This document shows positions 44,334-53,752 of a DNA stretch of 64,000 bases, piece by piece. Origin of the DNA: Sphingobacteriaceae bacterium (GTDB lineage Bacteria > Bacteroidota > Bacteroidia > B-17B0 > Aurantibacillaceae); the NCBI GenBank assembly GCA_016705695.1, contig JADJLA010000014.1, positions 1 through 64,000 of the forward strand, read 5' to 3'. Below the pieces are notes generated by a model, which saw nothing but the letters and a program-made list of their open reading frames with translations, ran no database searches and was not told the DNA's origin. A program made the position numbers and the translations under genes. The number at the start of each line of letters is the position of its first letter. Positions within the stretch are counted from its first letter, which is position 1.

Positions 44334-45578
44334 ATGAAAAAACTTTTACTTTCTGTATTTACATTAAGTTGTTTTGCTGGCTTTGGCCAATGGGTTTATA
44401 CCGGCAACAATACCTCTAACGATGTTACCGCTGCCTTTGGAAGCGCGTTTTCAAGTGATGGATTGATAAGCGGTTCGAGTGGATTATATTCTACACCGGA
44501 TAATGGCGCAACTTGGGCTAATAGTAACACCGGTGTTCCAAGTGCCGGTTTAATATTTGGCACATTAAACTCAGGATCGCTTTACGCTTTTAAAAGCAAT
44601 TCGGTCTATGTTTCAACAACGGGTAATAATTGGAGCATGCAACCAAGCACAATGTCGTCGTCATTAACTATTAAATCAATGACATCATTGAACGGAACTG
44701 TTATTGCTGCAGCAAGTCCTAATAGTCCTGCCAGTTTTAAAGTATTTCATTTTGTTGGTGGAACTTGGACCTTAAAATCTTCTCCTTCAAATGCAATGTA
44801 CATTACCTGTATTCGTAACCTTGGCGGAACCTTGTTTGCGGGAACAACTGCTTCCAATATCATTAAATCAAGCGATGCCGGAATGACCTGGACAACAAGT
44901 TCAACCGGTGCGCCAACACAAAATTGTCATAAATACAATAACTGCCTTGCTAGTTCAGGAAATACCATGTACTGCGGCACCATTGGTGGAAGAATTGTAA
45001 GGTCAACTAATAGCGGAACCAACTGGGCAAGTGTATATAACATTGGAGATGATAATGGTTTTTATGGCATCAATGATTTTTACGTGTACAATACAAATAC
45101 AATTTTTGCAGCAACCGATTCGGGTTTTGTATACACAACAAATGGTGGTAATAGCTGGACACGTTACAATGTAGGTTTGAACTTTGGTAATTTTGAGAAT
45201 TTAATGAAACGTGTTACTGTAAGTGGTGCCTATATTATTGCAGGTGTAAATACCTCCGGCGGTGCTCGTATTGTTCGCATGCCTTTAAGTTCAATTGGCC
45301 TAACTACAGGAATTAATGAATTAGCTGCAGGTACACTTGAAAATAAAGTATATCCAAATCCAACTTCCGATAATGTAACCATTGAAGTGAGTGATCTTAC
45401 ATTTGATGATAATTGTATTGTAAAATTATACGATGCAATGGGACGTGAAGTTGCCACAACACTTATGAATGGTGGAAAAGCAGAATTGAACCTCGAGAAT
45501 TACAGCAAAGGTTTATATTCGTTCACTGTATCAAATAAAAATACTATTGCGAGCAGGGGGAAATTAGTAGTGAACTAG
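44334..45578 (+). CDS. Secreted Asp-box protein with type IX sorting domain
   Basis: Start at ATG 44334 gives the signal peptide MKKLLLSVFTLSCFAGFGQ. About 414 residues with BNR/Asp-box-like beta-propeller repeats (SSDAGMTWTT, STNSGTNWAS, TTNGGNSWTR). It ends in a sorting domain from KVYPNPTSDNVTIEV to ASRGKLVVN. It resembles the propeller part of the large protein at 14.1 kb. Likely surface-anchored, ligand unknown. Confidence 0.85.
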   Translation: MKKLLLSVFTLSCFAGFGQWVYTGNNTSNDVTAAFGSAFSSDGLISGSSGLYSTPDNGATWANSNTGVPSAGLIFGTLNSGSLYAFKSNSVYVSTTGNNWSMQPSTMSSSLTIKSMTSLNGTVIAAASPNSPASFKVFHFVGGTWTLKSSPSNAMYITCIRNLGGTLFAGTTASNIIKSSDAGMTWTTSSTGAPTQNCHKYNNCLASSGNTMYCGTIGGRIVRSTNSGTNWASVYNIGDDNGFYGINDFYVYNTNTIFAATDSGFVYTTNGGNSWTRYNVGLNFGNFENLMKRVTVSGAYIIAGVNTSGGARIVRMPLSSIGLTTGINELAAGTLENKVYPNPTSDNVTIEVSDLTFDDNCIVKLYDAMGREVATTLMNGGKAELNLENYSKGLYSFTVSNKNTIASRGKLVVN

Positions 45579-45603
45579 TTTTGATCCAAAGATCTTTAAA
45601 AAC

Positions 45604-45637
45604 AAAAATCCCCGACGATAACGTTGGGGATTTTTTT
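45604..45637. terminator. Intrinsic terminator
   Basis: AAATCCCC...GGGGATTT stem followed by T7, preceded by an A-run. It can serve the sorting-domain gene and the converging gene on its right. Confidence 0.8.
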
Positions 45638-45658
45638 ATTACTGAATATCTTTTTGTA

Positions 45659-46087
45659 TTAATCTACGATATCGATCTTTTTGTAGAACATTCCTTCACC
45701 TTTCATAATTATTAGAACTGCCATGGCGGTTTCTTTAACAAGGGCGTGAGGGAAAGAGAATTTTACCTCGTCGTTCTCTACAATCTTTTTTTGAAAAATG
45801 ATCTCGCGACTACCTCTTTCAAGATCTTGGAATGTGATACGAAGCAATTCAGGATAGTTTTTATCGCCAATAACAGAAAACTCTTTACTTAACAATTCTG
45901 CTCTTGTGCATTTTATTGCCTCATCCTTATTTAACGGCGCGCCTAATGATGGGGCTTTTAATGTGTCGCCGGAACTAACTTTTTTTGTTGCAGGATTTTC
46001 ACCGGCATGCCCTACCGAAAAACATAACAAGAAGCAAACACTGAAGATCAGCTTGAAAGACACTTGAATATTTTTAGAGTTGTGCAT
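45659..46087 (-). CDS. Secreted protein, unknown function
   Basis: 142 residues. Signal peptide FKLIFSVCFLLCFSVGHA, cleaved about residue 29. The mature ~113 residues are mixed and soluble with a single Cys (IKCTRAELL). No family recognised. Confidence 0.65.
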   Translation of the reverse strand: MHNSKNIQVSFKLIFSVCFLLCFSVGHAGENPATKKVSSGDTLKAPSLGAPLNKDEAIKCTRAELLSKEFSVIGDKNYPELLRITFQDLERGSREIIFQKKIVENDEVKFSFPHALVKETAMAVLIIMKGEGMFYKKIDIVD

Positions 46088-46245
46088 TAGGTAGTTTGTG
46101 ATGAGCTAATTTAAACAAAAATTTAAATGTTCTTTAGTTACTTAGCATAAATTTATGCAATGGGTTATTTGGCTTAGTGAATGAAAAACTGGGTAGTTTA
46201 AGTAGTCGTAATTTCTACTCTATAAATCAGCAACTTATGAAAAAA

Positions 46246-47298
46246 CTACTTATTTGCGGTATAGCCTTGGACTGAGCCAATAGAAATGGTAGAAGGGCTG
46301 TTTGACAGGTAAGTGATCTGTTTTTTCATGCGCTGGTTCATTTCTAAATGCGCAGCTAAAACTAATTGAGAGTAATTTTGAGAGGCCGATTTGAAATGAC
46401 GGGTCTCGGCCTTCCAAAGATTATAGATCAAATTCATATCACCGCTAGCGGGATTAAATGTTTTTAAAGCAAGTTTTACATTGCCCGAACCTGCGTGGTA
46501 CGAATGCATTACTAATAAACGGAACCAAAGATCTGTTTCGTTGTAATTTTTTATTCCCAATGTATCTAGCATTTCTCTTGTTTTTGGGATACACACTTTT
46601 TTAAGAAGGCTACTTGCTGCATAAGCCGAACGTTCAAAATCAGAACGCTCATCCATGTGGCGATTTACTTTTAATCCAAACAAACGCGCTACATCTTTCA
46701 TTAATTGAAAAGGACCATAAGCGCCAGCATTTGATTTTTGTAATTTGTTTGGGCTTTCTATCAATAAAATAGATTGCGCATACCAAGGGTCAACACCATT
46801 ATCAATAAAACAATTAATTCCCTTTTCGAATTGTATAAATGCTCTATCAAAATCGTAGAAGAATTTTTTTCCGGTAGTTAAAAGAATGCGATGTGTTGAA
46901 TCTAATCCTAAAGCAGTTCTTACACTATCTTTAAAAGATGTTTTTTTTTCGTCGGGCAAATTACTCCACTCTTTATTATGAATACGTTTAAGTTCGTTGC
47001 GATAGGTTGCAACATTTATGATACATGTATCTTGATGTAAATTCATGATATTGCGCCAAAATCTTACTTGGGCAATTGTATCACATTTAAAATCGTACAT
47101 TTGCTTATCGAATACATAATTATGACTCACTTTACTTAAAGGGTCGCAAACACCTATTATGCATGAACATAGAGATGGGCCGTTTTCATCCTTACTAATT
47201 TTTACAAGAGTTTTTTCTGGCGTTTTTTCAATTGGCTTTTCTTTTATAGGCACAGAAACATCAAAAGCCATAATTAAGGCCAATGTAAATGCCGCCAA
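46246..47298 (-). CDS. Lytic transglycosylase-like protein (SLT fold)
   Basis: About 350 residues. The C-terminal half has the SLT signature: catalytic Glu in ILLIESPN, then GAYGPFQLMKDVARLFG and a late MHSYHAGSGNVKLAL. The family cleaves glycan strands with anhydro-muramyl ends in the periplasm. The start is uncertain: the annotated TTG lies inside the signal peptide. An in-frame CTG at 47319 would give LKQLSFILAAFTLALIMA, a better signal, with no ATG available upstream. Confidence 0.78.
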   Translation of the reverse strand: MAAFTLALIMAFDVSVPIKEKPIEKTPEKTLVKISKDENGPSLCSCIIGVCDPLSKVSHNYVFDKQMYDFKCDTIAQVRFWRNIMNLHQDTCIINVATYRNELKRIHNKEWSNLPDEKKTSFKDSVRTALGLDSTHRILLTTGKKFFYDFDRAFIQFEKGINCFIDNGVDPWYAQSILLIESPNKLQKSNAGAYGPFQLMKDVARLFGLKVNRHMDERSDFERSAYAASSLLKKVCIPKTREMLDTLGIKNYNETDLWFRLLVMHSYHAGSGNVKLALKTFNPASGDMNLIYNLWKAETRHFKSASQNYSQLVLAAHLEMNQRMKKQITYLSNSPSTISIGSVQGYTANK

Positions 47299-47445
47299 TA
47301 TGAAAGATAACTGTTTCAGAACCCTTAAGTTAAGGCTTTTAATTGAGAATTACAAACCTTGGGCCACTTACTAATTCACTTCATCGTGTTAAGAAGACCT
47401 GTCCTAATAATTTGACATACAAGCAAGTACGAATTTTGAAACGCT

Positions 47446-47561
47446 TATCCAAAGATCAAACCAAATACCTCTTAAATTTTAGAAGCGGCAAGTATCTTGA
47501 TAGTAAATGTTTTTTGTTGAGGCTTTCTAAATTATGAGAGCTAATAATGATCTTTTTGAAG
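47446..47561 (-). pseudogene. Duplicated 3' end of radA (decayed fragment)
   Basis: This 116-base block matches the radA 3' end at 48345-48461 with about 85% identity by eye, in the same orientation. The last codons of radA (SSHN...KK...) are still recognisable but the frame is not maintained. It sits downstream of the BI-1 gene, so the two copies bracket that gene as direct repeats. Confidence 0.7.
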
Positions 47562-47564
47562 TAA

Positions 47565-48293
47565 CTATTTACGACTGCCAAATAAGCGAAGCAGATACAA
47601 GAAGATATTAATGAAATCCAGATAAAGGGTTAATGCTCCCATGATGGAGAGCTTCTTAAACATTACAGAGCCATCGCTTTGAGTACTCATGTTTTTGATC
47701 TTCTGAACATCGTAAGCTGTTAACCCCGTAAAAATAATCACGCCTAAAATGCTGCAAACATAACTCATGGTATCGCTTCGCATGAACATATTGATAAGGG
47801 ACGCTATAACTATCCCTATCAAACCAATAAAAAGTAAGCTCCCTAGTTTTGTAAGGTCTGTTTTGGTGGTATAACCGGCAATGGCCATAATGGCAAAAAG
47901 GGCCACCGAGCTTAAAAAGACGTTGAAAATTGAACCAAGCTCGTAGATCATAAAAATAAAGCTCAAGCTTATGCCGTTAATAGTGGCGTATGCAATAAAT
48001 GCAGCAATGAGCGCGGAATATGATAACTTATTAAATGCAAATGACATCAATAAAACAAATCCAATTGGAGCCAACATTACAACCCAAGCGAATACAGATA
48101 GTTTAACGCCCACTTCAGTTTCGGTGAATAGCAAAAGACTTAATGAAGGAATAAAATAGAACATCAAAGAGGCGATGGTAGTTACTGTTAAAGCTAAGGT
48201 CATCCATAAAAATACCGAACGCAGCAAGGTATTGGTGCCGGCTACAGTGCCATAATCTAATTTGTCGATATTGGTGTTTCTTGTGTTTTCCAT
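47565..48293 (-). CDS. Bax inhibitor-1 / YccA family membrane protein
   Basis: 242 residues with seven hydrophobic segments and an N-terminal cytosolic tail (MENTRNTNIDKLDYGTV). Conserved YDVQKIKN near the last helices and LYLDFINIFLYLLRLFG at the end are BI-1 family marks. The family forms calcium leak channels or regulates membrane proteases. Its role here is unknown. It lies between two copies of the radA 3' end. Confidence 0.9.
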   Translation of the reverse strand: MENTRNTNIDKLDYGTVAGTNTLLRSVFLWMTLALTVTTIASLMFYFIPSLSLLLFTETEVGVKLSVFAWVVMLAPIGFVLLMSFAFNKLSYSALIAAFIAYATINGISLSFIFMIYELGSIFNVFLSSVALFAIMAIAGYTTKTDLTKLGSLLFIGLIGIVIASLINMFMRSDTMSYVCSILGVIIFTGLTAYDVQKIKNMSTQSDGSVMFKKLSIMGALTLYLDFINIFLYLLRLFGSRK

Positions 48294-48343
48294 GTTTCTA
48301 ATTTTTGTATAACAAATATAGTAAAAAAAAATTACGAGAATAT

Positions 48344-49735
48344 TTATCCAAAGATCAAACCAAATACCTCTTCAATTTTAGAAGCTGCTACAATTTCAAT
48401 TGTAAATGATTTTTTTTGAAGCCCTTTTAAATTATGGGAACTAATGATGATCTTTTTGAAGCCTAATTTTTCAGCCTCACTAACACGTTGCTCGATCTTA
48501 TTTACCGGTCTGATCTCTCCCGTTAAACCAACTTCACCGCTAAAGCAAATGGATTGTGGAATTGGAATATCCTCACTGCTACTTAACACAGCGCAAACTA
48601 ATGCAAGATCAATTCCTGGATCTTCAACGCGAATACCACCCGCGATATTGATGAACACATCTTTTATTCCTAATTTAAATCCACAACGTTTTTCAAGAAC
48701 GGCCAGTAACATTGACAATCTTCGCAGATCAAAACCGGTTGAACTACGTTGAGGAGTTCCATAAGCCGCGCTGCTTACCAAAGCTTGCGTTTCAATTAAC
48801 ATCGGGCGATTTCCTTCCAAGGTTGCAGCAATTGCAACGCCGCTTGTTGGTGTATCGCGATCGGTAATTAATATTTCGGAAGGATTTAATACTTCGCGTA
48901 AACCATCACCGTTCATTTCATAAATACCCATTTCGTTGGTGCTACCAAAACGATTTTTTGTGCAACGCAACAAGCGGTAAATATGATTTCGATCGCCTTC
49001 AAATTGCAAAACGGTATCAACCATGTGCTCTAAAACTTTTGGTCCGGCCAAACTTCCCTCTTTGGTAATATGACCTATCATGAACACCGGTGTATTTGTT
49101 TCTTTGGCAAAACGTAAAAATTCGGCGGCACATTCGCGCACCTGGCTTACACTTCCGGGACTGCTATCAATATAAGATGTATGAATAGTTTGTATAGAAT
49201 CAATAACAACCAATTGCGGTTGGATCTCGGTTATTTGCTGAAAAATGTTTTGCGTATTTGTTTCTTGCAAAATAAAGCAGGTATTAGTGGTAATACCAAT
49301 TCTATCAGCACGCATTTTTATTTGTTGTTCACTTTCTTCGCCGCTAACGTACAATACTTTTAAATTCTTTAAACGCAAAGTTAATTGCAACATGAGTGTT
49401 GATTTACCAATGCCCGGCTCGCCGCCAAACAATACCAAACTTCCGGGAACAATTCCGCCGCCCAATACGCGCGTTAATTCTTTTCCGGGAACTGCAATGC
49501 GTGGATAATCGGCTGTGCCAACTTCATTTAATAAAATAGAAGTGTTTGATTTTGCACTGCCATTTTTGTTTGATGAAAAAACCTGTAAGCGCGAATTTTT
49601 TGTGTCCTTTTGAATTATTTCTTCTACATAGGTATTCCACTCATTGCAACTGGTGCATTTGCCAACCCATTTGCTCGCTTGCGCGCCACAGTTCTGGCAA
49701 AAAAATGTTTTTTTAACTTTGGTTGACGTACTCAT
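48344..49735 (-). CDS. radA: DNA repair protein RadA
   Basis: 463 residues. N-terminal zinc finger (FCQNCGAQASKWVGKCTSC), RecA-like core with Walker A GGEPGIGKSTLMLQ, the RadA-specific KNRFG, and a C-terminal Lon-like domain. It is a branch-migration helicase in recombination. Complete and of normal length. Its last 117 bases have a decayed duplicate downstream of the next gene. Confidence 0.95.
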   Translation of the reverse strand: MSTSTKVKKTFFCQNCGAQASKWVGKCTSCNEWNTYVEEIIQKDTKNSRLQVFSSNKNGSAKSNTSILLNEVGTADYPRIAVPGKELTRVLGGGIVPGSLVLFGGEPGIGKSTLMLQLTLRLKNLKVLYVSGEESEQQIKMRADRIGITTNTCFILQETNTQNIFQQITEIQPQLVVIDSIQTIHTSYIDSSPGSVSQVRECAAEFLRFAKETNTPVFMIGHITKEGSLAGPKVLEHMVDTVLQFEGDRNHIYRLLRCTKNRFGSTNEMGIYEMNGDGLREVLNPSEILITDRDTPTSGVAIAATLEGNRPMLIETQALVSSAAYGTPQRSSTGFDLRRLSMLLAVLEKRCGFKLGIKDVFINIAGGIRVEDPGIDLALVCAVLSSSEDIPIPQSICFSGEVGLTGEIRPVNKIEQRVSEAEKLGFKKIIISSHNLKGLQKKSFTIEIVAASKIEEVFGLIFG

Positions 49736-49829
49736 GTTAACACAAAGGTAGGATATGTAGAAGCGATTGATTGCTACAGATTATAGCATTTTCAAAAAAT
49801 ATCGCTTAAATGAGTAGTATTAACCGTTT

Positions 49830-52619
49830 TTAGATGTTAAGCATTACAAAAGCTCCCCAGTAGAAGGGGTCTTTGTATTTTGTTTTCAATTTCTTTTGCG
49901 CGTCGGCAAAAGATTGCTGTTTATTTCCTGTTTTTGCGTAATTGCTATAAAAAGCTGTCATCAATTCCATGGTTGCTTCATCACTTACACTCCACAAACT
50001 CATAATAATGGATTTTGCACCGGCAATTAAAAATGCGCGTTGCAATCCGTAAACTCCTTCGCCTTGTTTCACACTTCCTAATCCGGTTTCACACGCACTT
50101 AAAACAACAAGATCTGTTTTATCTAAATTCAATGTCATGGCTTCGTAGGCGGTTAATACGCCATTATCAGCGCCTGTGCTGTGGTAATTTTCATCAAATA
50201 CGTTATCGCAATTTGCCAATAATAAACCACTGCGTAATAATGGATTTTCTTTTGCAACAGCAATATCAATTCCCAATACTTTGTTGGTCTCCATTTTTGA
50301 AAGATCCGCTAAAAAATAACCGTGTGTTGCAATATGTAAAATATCCGGCGATTTGATATTCTTCATTTTTGTTTCGGTAGCTTCTTTTCCATACAAGGTT
50401 GTTGTAGTTAGTTTTAATGCTTTTAAAGTGGCGGTTATATTCTTTACTTCTTTTTCTGTTCCGGGTAATTGTGGAATAAGGTCGTGCGTACCATAAAGCG
50501 GATTCCCAATTAAAAATGCGGTTTTTGGTTTCTCGTGTTTGTCTTCATCCTTTTTTACGGAGATAATATCCTTGGTATTCCCAACAAATTGAATAGAGTA
50601 TTTATCCAATATATATTTTCCACTCTTGTCTTTTATAGAATTGATACTAAGCTGATGATAGGCGCCATCCAATGAAAGATACGCCCTATCCATTCCGATT
50701 AAGCTCGAGTCAATTCCTTTCCATGCAATAGGATAAATAAATAATTCAGGTTTTTCATCAATGATGTTTGATCTGAAAATACTAATGGAATTATTAATGG
50801 TATCAGCATATCCCATATCAACTACACCTAAAGAATTATTCTTTAAAACCATACCCATATATAATGAGCGACCTGTAAGTTTATTCTTGTATTCGTTTAC
50901 TTGAACAATTTCAATGGCTGCTTCGTTTGGTTTTAGCGATTGCTGTATGGTTTCGTAAGAGGTAATTCCCTTTGAGCTATTCTCGCCGAACAGCGCACTT
51001 TTTTGTGATAATGAACGTTCGTACTCATCTGCTTTCTTTTGTAAACTATCAACGTTGATCTTATCCTGCGCTAATTCTTCTTTACTTAATTGGTAAGCGC
51101 TATTCAAATTCTCTTTTGTGTCTAACCATTGTTTATACAATTTTTTTAGTTCGGCATCATCACTTTGCAAAATGCTATTACGTAATTTTGAAGAGCCATT
51201 CAATAAAAATCCTTTTGTAACAATCAAGGTGTTTAGCATTTGTTTTACCAGTTCTGGATCGGTTTTGTAATTTGAAAGCACAAAAGCATAGTAGCGCTGC
51301 AACATGTTTTGTGTTTTTTCCCAATACAAATTCTTTTCGTTATCGTTAAGTGTATTAAAGAAGTTTGTGATATAGTTTTGCGTATTATCCAAAACCATTT
51401 GAAAGGACGCTTTAGCGCCGGCAACATCCTTTAAATTCCACTGAATGATTGCCTTTTGTTCTAAGGCCTGTATGTATGAAGGGTGAGATTCTCCGTAGAG
51501 CTCCTTTTTTTGGTCGAGCACTTTTTTGATCATGGTAAGTGCTTCTTCATTTTTTCCAACAATGCGATAATAGTTCGCTTGCTCTTGCAATATCTTTACG
51601 GTGAGTGGATGTTTATCACCGAGTTTACGTTTATTAATATCGTGCGCGCTCTGTAATAATTTTTCTACCTCTTTGTAATTCTCCATCTCAATATACAATT
51701 GTGCCAAGCCACTCTTCAAATGTGCCAGATCGGGATGCACGCCTAATTTTTTCTCCTTTACAATAATTGCTTTCTTAAAGATCTCTTCGGCCTTATCGTA
51801 TTTTTTTTGAAGCCTGTAAACCTGTGCCAAATTGATGTCGATCTTTATGAAGTTAGATGAATTTCGATCGAGCACTCTTCCAGCCATTGCAATCGCGCTA
51901 TCCATATTCAACTCCGCATCCTTCAGTTTGTTCATGTCCACATATACCATCGCCAAATTATTACTGGTAAGCGCTTTTCCTAATTCGTCTTTTTGCTCTA
52001 CAAGGATCTTATGTGCATTTTTTATATATGTTTCTGCTTCGGTATAGCTTCCCATGTCCTTTAGCAGAACACCTTTATTGTTTAACGAAACAGCGATCAT
52101 TACTTTATTATCCATTGCTTTTCGAAGTGCAATAGCAGAATCGCAAAAAGGCATTGCCTTTGCATAAAGCCCTTTGTTTTGGTATACCAATCCCAAATTG
52201 CTTACTACTTGAGCGTAAGTGGTATTTCCTTTCATTTTTTCGGCACGTATATAATACTCCGCCGAACGTTTAAAGGCAACTTCGGCCATATACATGCGAT
52301 TAGCTGCCATAAGCATTTCGCCTTGGCGCATATTATTATAAGCCAAGTTCTCTCCTGAATTTGAACCATTCGTAGTTAGGCCTGTGGTAAAACCGGTAGC
52401 TAGTGAGTTCCCTTTTTCTTCCGATTCAAATAAAGCACTATTATCTAAAAATGAAATGGCGTAGTTGAAATTACTTTCATCATAGTTCTCTCTCATCTTA
52501 TCCATCTTATTCATGGGGCTCAAATCTCTGAGTTTATCTCCAAGGCCTTTTAATTTTACTTGGGCGCTAATAGCTGCCCCTGCAAGTAAAAAACAAATTA
52601 ATATATAGCTCGATCTCAT
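49830..52619 (-). CDS. Exported TPR-CHAT protease-like protein
   Basis: 929 residues. Signal peptide MRSSYILICFLLAGAAISA, about eight tetratricopeptide repeats (residues 110-400; NLGLVYQNKGLYAKA), a helical linker, then a C-terminal CHAT caspase-like domain. The catalytic dyad is His in DILHIATHGYF and Cys in VVLSACETGLG, with AGAKSIIMSLWSVSD after. CHAT domains in other systems are proteases, some in gasdermin or CRISPR (craspase) pathways. No such partner lies nearby. The export signal suggests an envelope role. Confidence 0.88.
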   Translation of the reverse strand: MRSSYILICFLLAGAAISAQVKLKGLGDKLRDLSPMNKMDKMRENYDESNFNYAISFLDNSALFESEEKGNSLATGFTTGLTTNGSNSGENLAYNNMRQGEMLMAANRMYMAEVAFKRSAEYYIRAEKMKGNTTYAQVVSNLGLVYQNKGLYAKAMPFCDSAIALRKAMDNKVMIAVSLNNKGVLLKDMGSYTEAETYIKNAHKILVEQKDELGKALTSNNLAMVYVDMNKLKDAELNMDSAIAMAGRVLDRNSSNFIKIDINLAQVYRLQKKYDKAEEIFKKAIIVKEKKLGVHPDLAHLKSGLAQLYIEMENYKEVEKLLQSAHDINKRKLGDKHPLTVKILQEQANYYRIVGKNEEALTMIKKVLDQKKELYGESHPSYIQALEQKAIIQWNLKDVAGAKASFQMVLDNTQNYITNFFNTLNDNEKNLYWEKTQNMLQRYYAFVLSNYKTDPELVKQMLNTLIVTKGFLLNGSSKLRNSILQSDDAELKKLYKQWLDTKENLNSAYQLSKEELAQDKINVDSLQKKADEYERSLSQKSALFGENSSKGITSYETIQQSLKPNEAAIEIVQVNEYKNKLTGRSLYMGMVLKNNSLGVVDMGYADTINNSISIFRSNIIDEKPELFIYPIAWKGIDSSLIGMDRAYLSLDGAYHQLSINSIKDKSGKYILDKYSIQFVGNTKDIISVKKDEDKHEKPKTAFLIGNPLYGTHDLIPQLPGTEKEVKNITATLKALKLTTTTLYGKEATETKMKNIKSPDILHIATHGYFLADLSKMETNKVLGIDIAVAKENPLLRSGLLLANCDNVFDENYHSTGADNGVLTAYEAMTLNLDKTDLVVLSACETGLGSVKQGEGVYGLQRAFLIAGAKSIIMSLWSVSDEATMELMTAFYSNYAKTGNKQQSFADAQKKLKTKYKDPFYWGAFVMLNI

Positions 52620-52623
52620 TGTT

Positions 52624-53745
52624 CTACTTTAAATTTATGTATTCGTTTGTTTTTAATAAAAGATCCATGAACAAGATCTTTGGATTTGCATTTCGTTCAA
52701 TATAATAAAAATTACTATTGAATTCCTCTATCAGTAATTGATAGTTCTTCTGGTTGACAAAGGGTGCAAATTTTTCGAGGAATTGTTTTTCATTTCCTGA
52801 TAAACGCACTAATGATCGTTCGCCAAAATTATACATCAGCGCGTCTCTAAAAACCGCCAATGAATAAGTAATAAATTGTTTTTGTTTCTCGCGATCTCTT
52901 CCGGCATTCTCCTCTACCCATTGTAAAGCTTTATCTGAATCGAACTTTAGAGCCACGCGCATAAAGTTTTGAAAGTGAGTTAAGAACGAAAGCCCTTCGT
53001 CGTCCTTGTGCAAAGCCGCTAAAGCTTCTCTGAAATTTCCTTCACTTAAAAATGCTGCCTGCAATGCTGCTGTTTCATTTACGCCCAAGCGATCCATTAA
53101 ATTACTGGCAATTTCTTTTTCTTCCACCGCATAAAAAGGAATGTGTTGCACGCGCGAAATAATGGTGGCCATTAACTTTTCAATATCATTTGCTATCAAA
53201 ATAAAAATAGTGTCTTCGGTGGGTTCTTCTAAAACCTTTAATAATTTATTGGCGGCTTCTGAATTCATTCTATCGGCCTGCCAAATGATCATGATCTTGT
53301 AAGAGCCTTCGAAACTTGTATAGCTTAATTTTTTTAAGATGTCGGATGATTCCTCAACGGGAATGATAGGTTGTTTGTTCTCGGCATTTAATTCTTCTAC
53401 CCAATCATTAAGCGTTAAATAATTATTGCCTAAAAACGCCTCTCTAAAATCAACAATAAGATCGTTGCTTGTTTTTACATATTTGCTTTTGATGATAGGA
53501 AAAACAAAATGCAGATCGGGATGAATGAGTTTTGAAACTTTGCCGCAAGCCGGACAAGTGCCGCAAGGTTCGTTATTGGTTTTATTCTTACAAAATAAAT
53601 ATTGCGCAAAGGTAATAGCAGCTAATAAATGTCCGCAACCATCTTTTCCCGAAAATAATAACGCATGCGGAACACGTTGTGTATTCACCATTTTTACCAA
53701 TCGGTCTTTTGCCTCTGCCTGGCCAACAATATCTTTAAATAACAT
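52624..53745 (-). CDS. holB: DNA polymerase III subunit delta-prime
   Basis: 373 residues of clamp-loader AAA+ fold: ALLFSGKDGCGHLLAA is a P-loop with Lys replaced by His, as expected for the non-ATPase delta-prime. Zinc Cys residues are in EPCGTCPACGKV, then LLKVLEEPTED. It helps load the sliding clamp. It sits four bases from the TPR-CHAT gene. Confidence 0.88.
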   Translation of the reverse strand: MLFKDIVGQAEAKDRLVKMVNTQRVPHALLFSGKDGCGHLLAAITFAQYLFCKNKTNNEPCGTCPACGKVSKLIHPDLHFVFPIIKSKYVKTSNDLIVDFREAFLGNNYLTLNDWVEELNAENKQPIIPVEESSDILKKLSYTSFEGSYKIMIIWQADRMNSEAANKLLKVLEEPTEDTIFILIANDIEKLMATIISRVQHIPFYAVEEKEIASNLMDRLGVNETAALQAAFLSEGNFREALAALHKDDEGLSFLTHFQNFMRVALKFDSDKALQWVEENAGRDREKQKQFITYSLAVFRDALMYNFGERSLVRLSGNEKQFLEKFAPFVNQKNYQLLIEEFNSNFYYIERNANPKILFMDLLLKTNEYINLK

Positions 53746-53752
53746 GTAGCAC

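Noticed and set aside
47343..47537. Short plus-strand ORF left of the BI-1 gene
   Set aside because: It overlaps the decayed radA 3' copy on the opposite strand and has no coding features.
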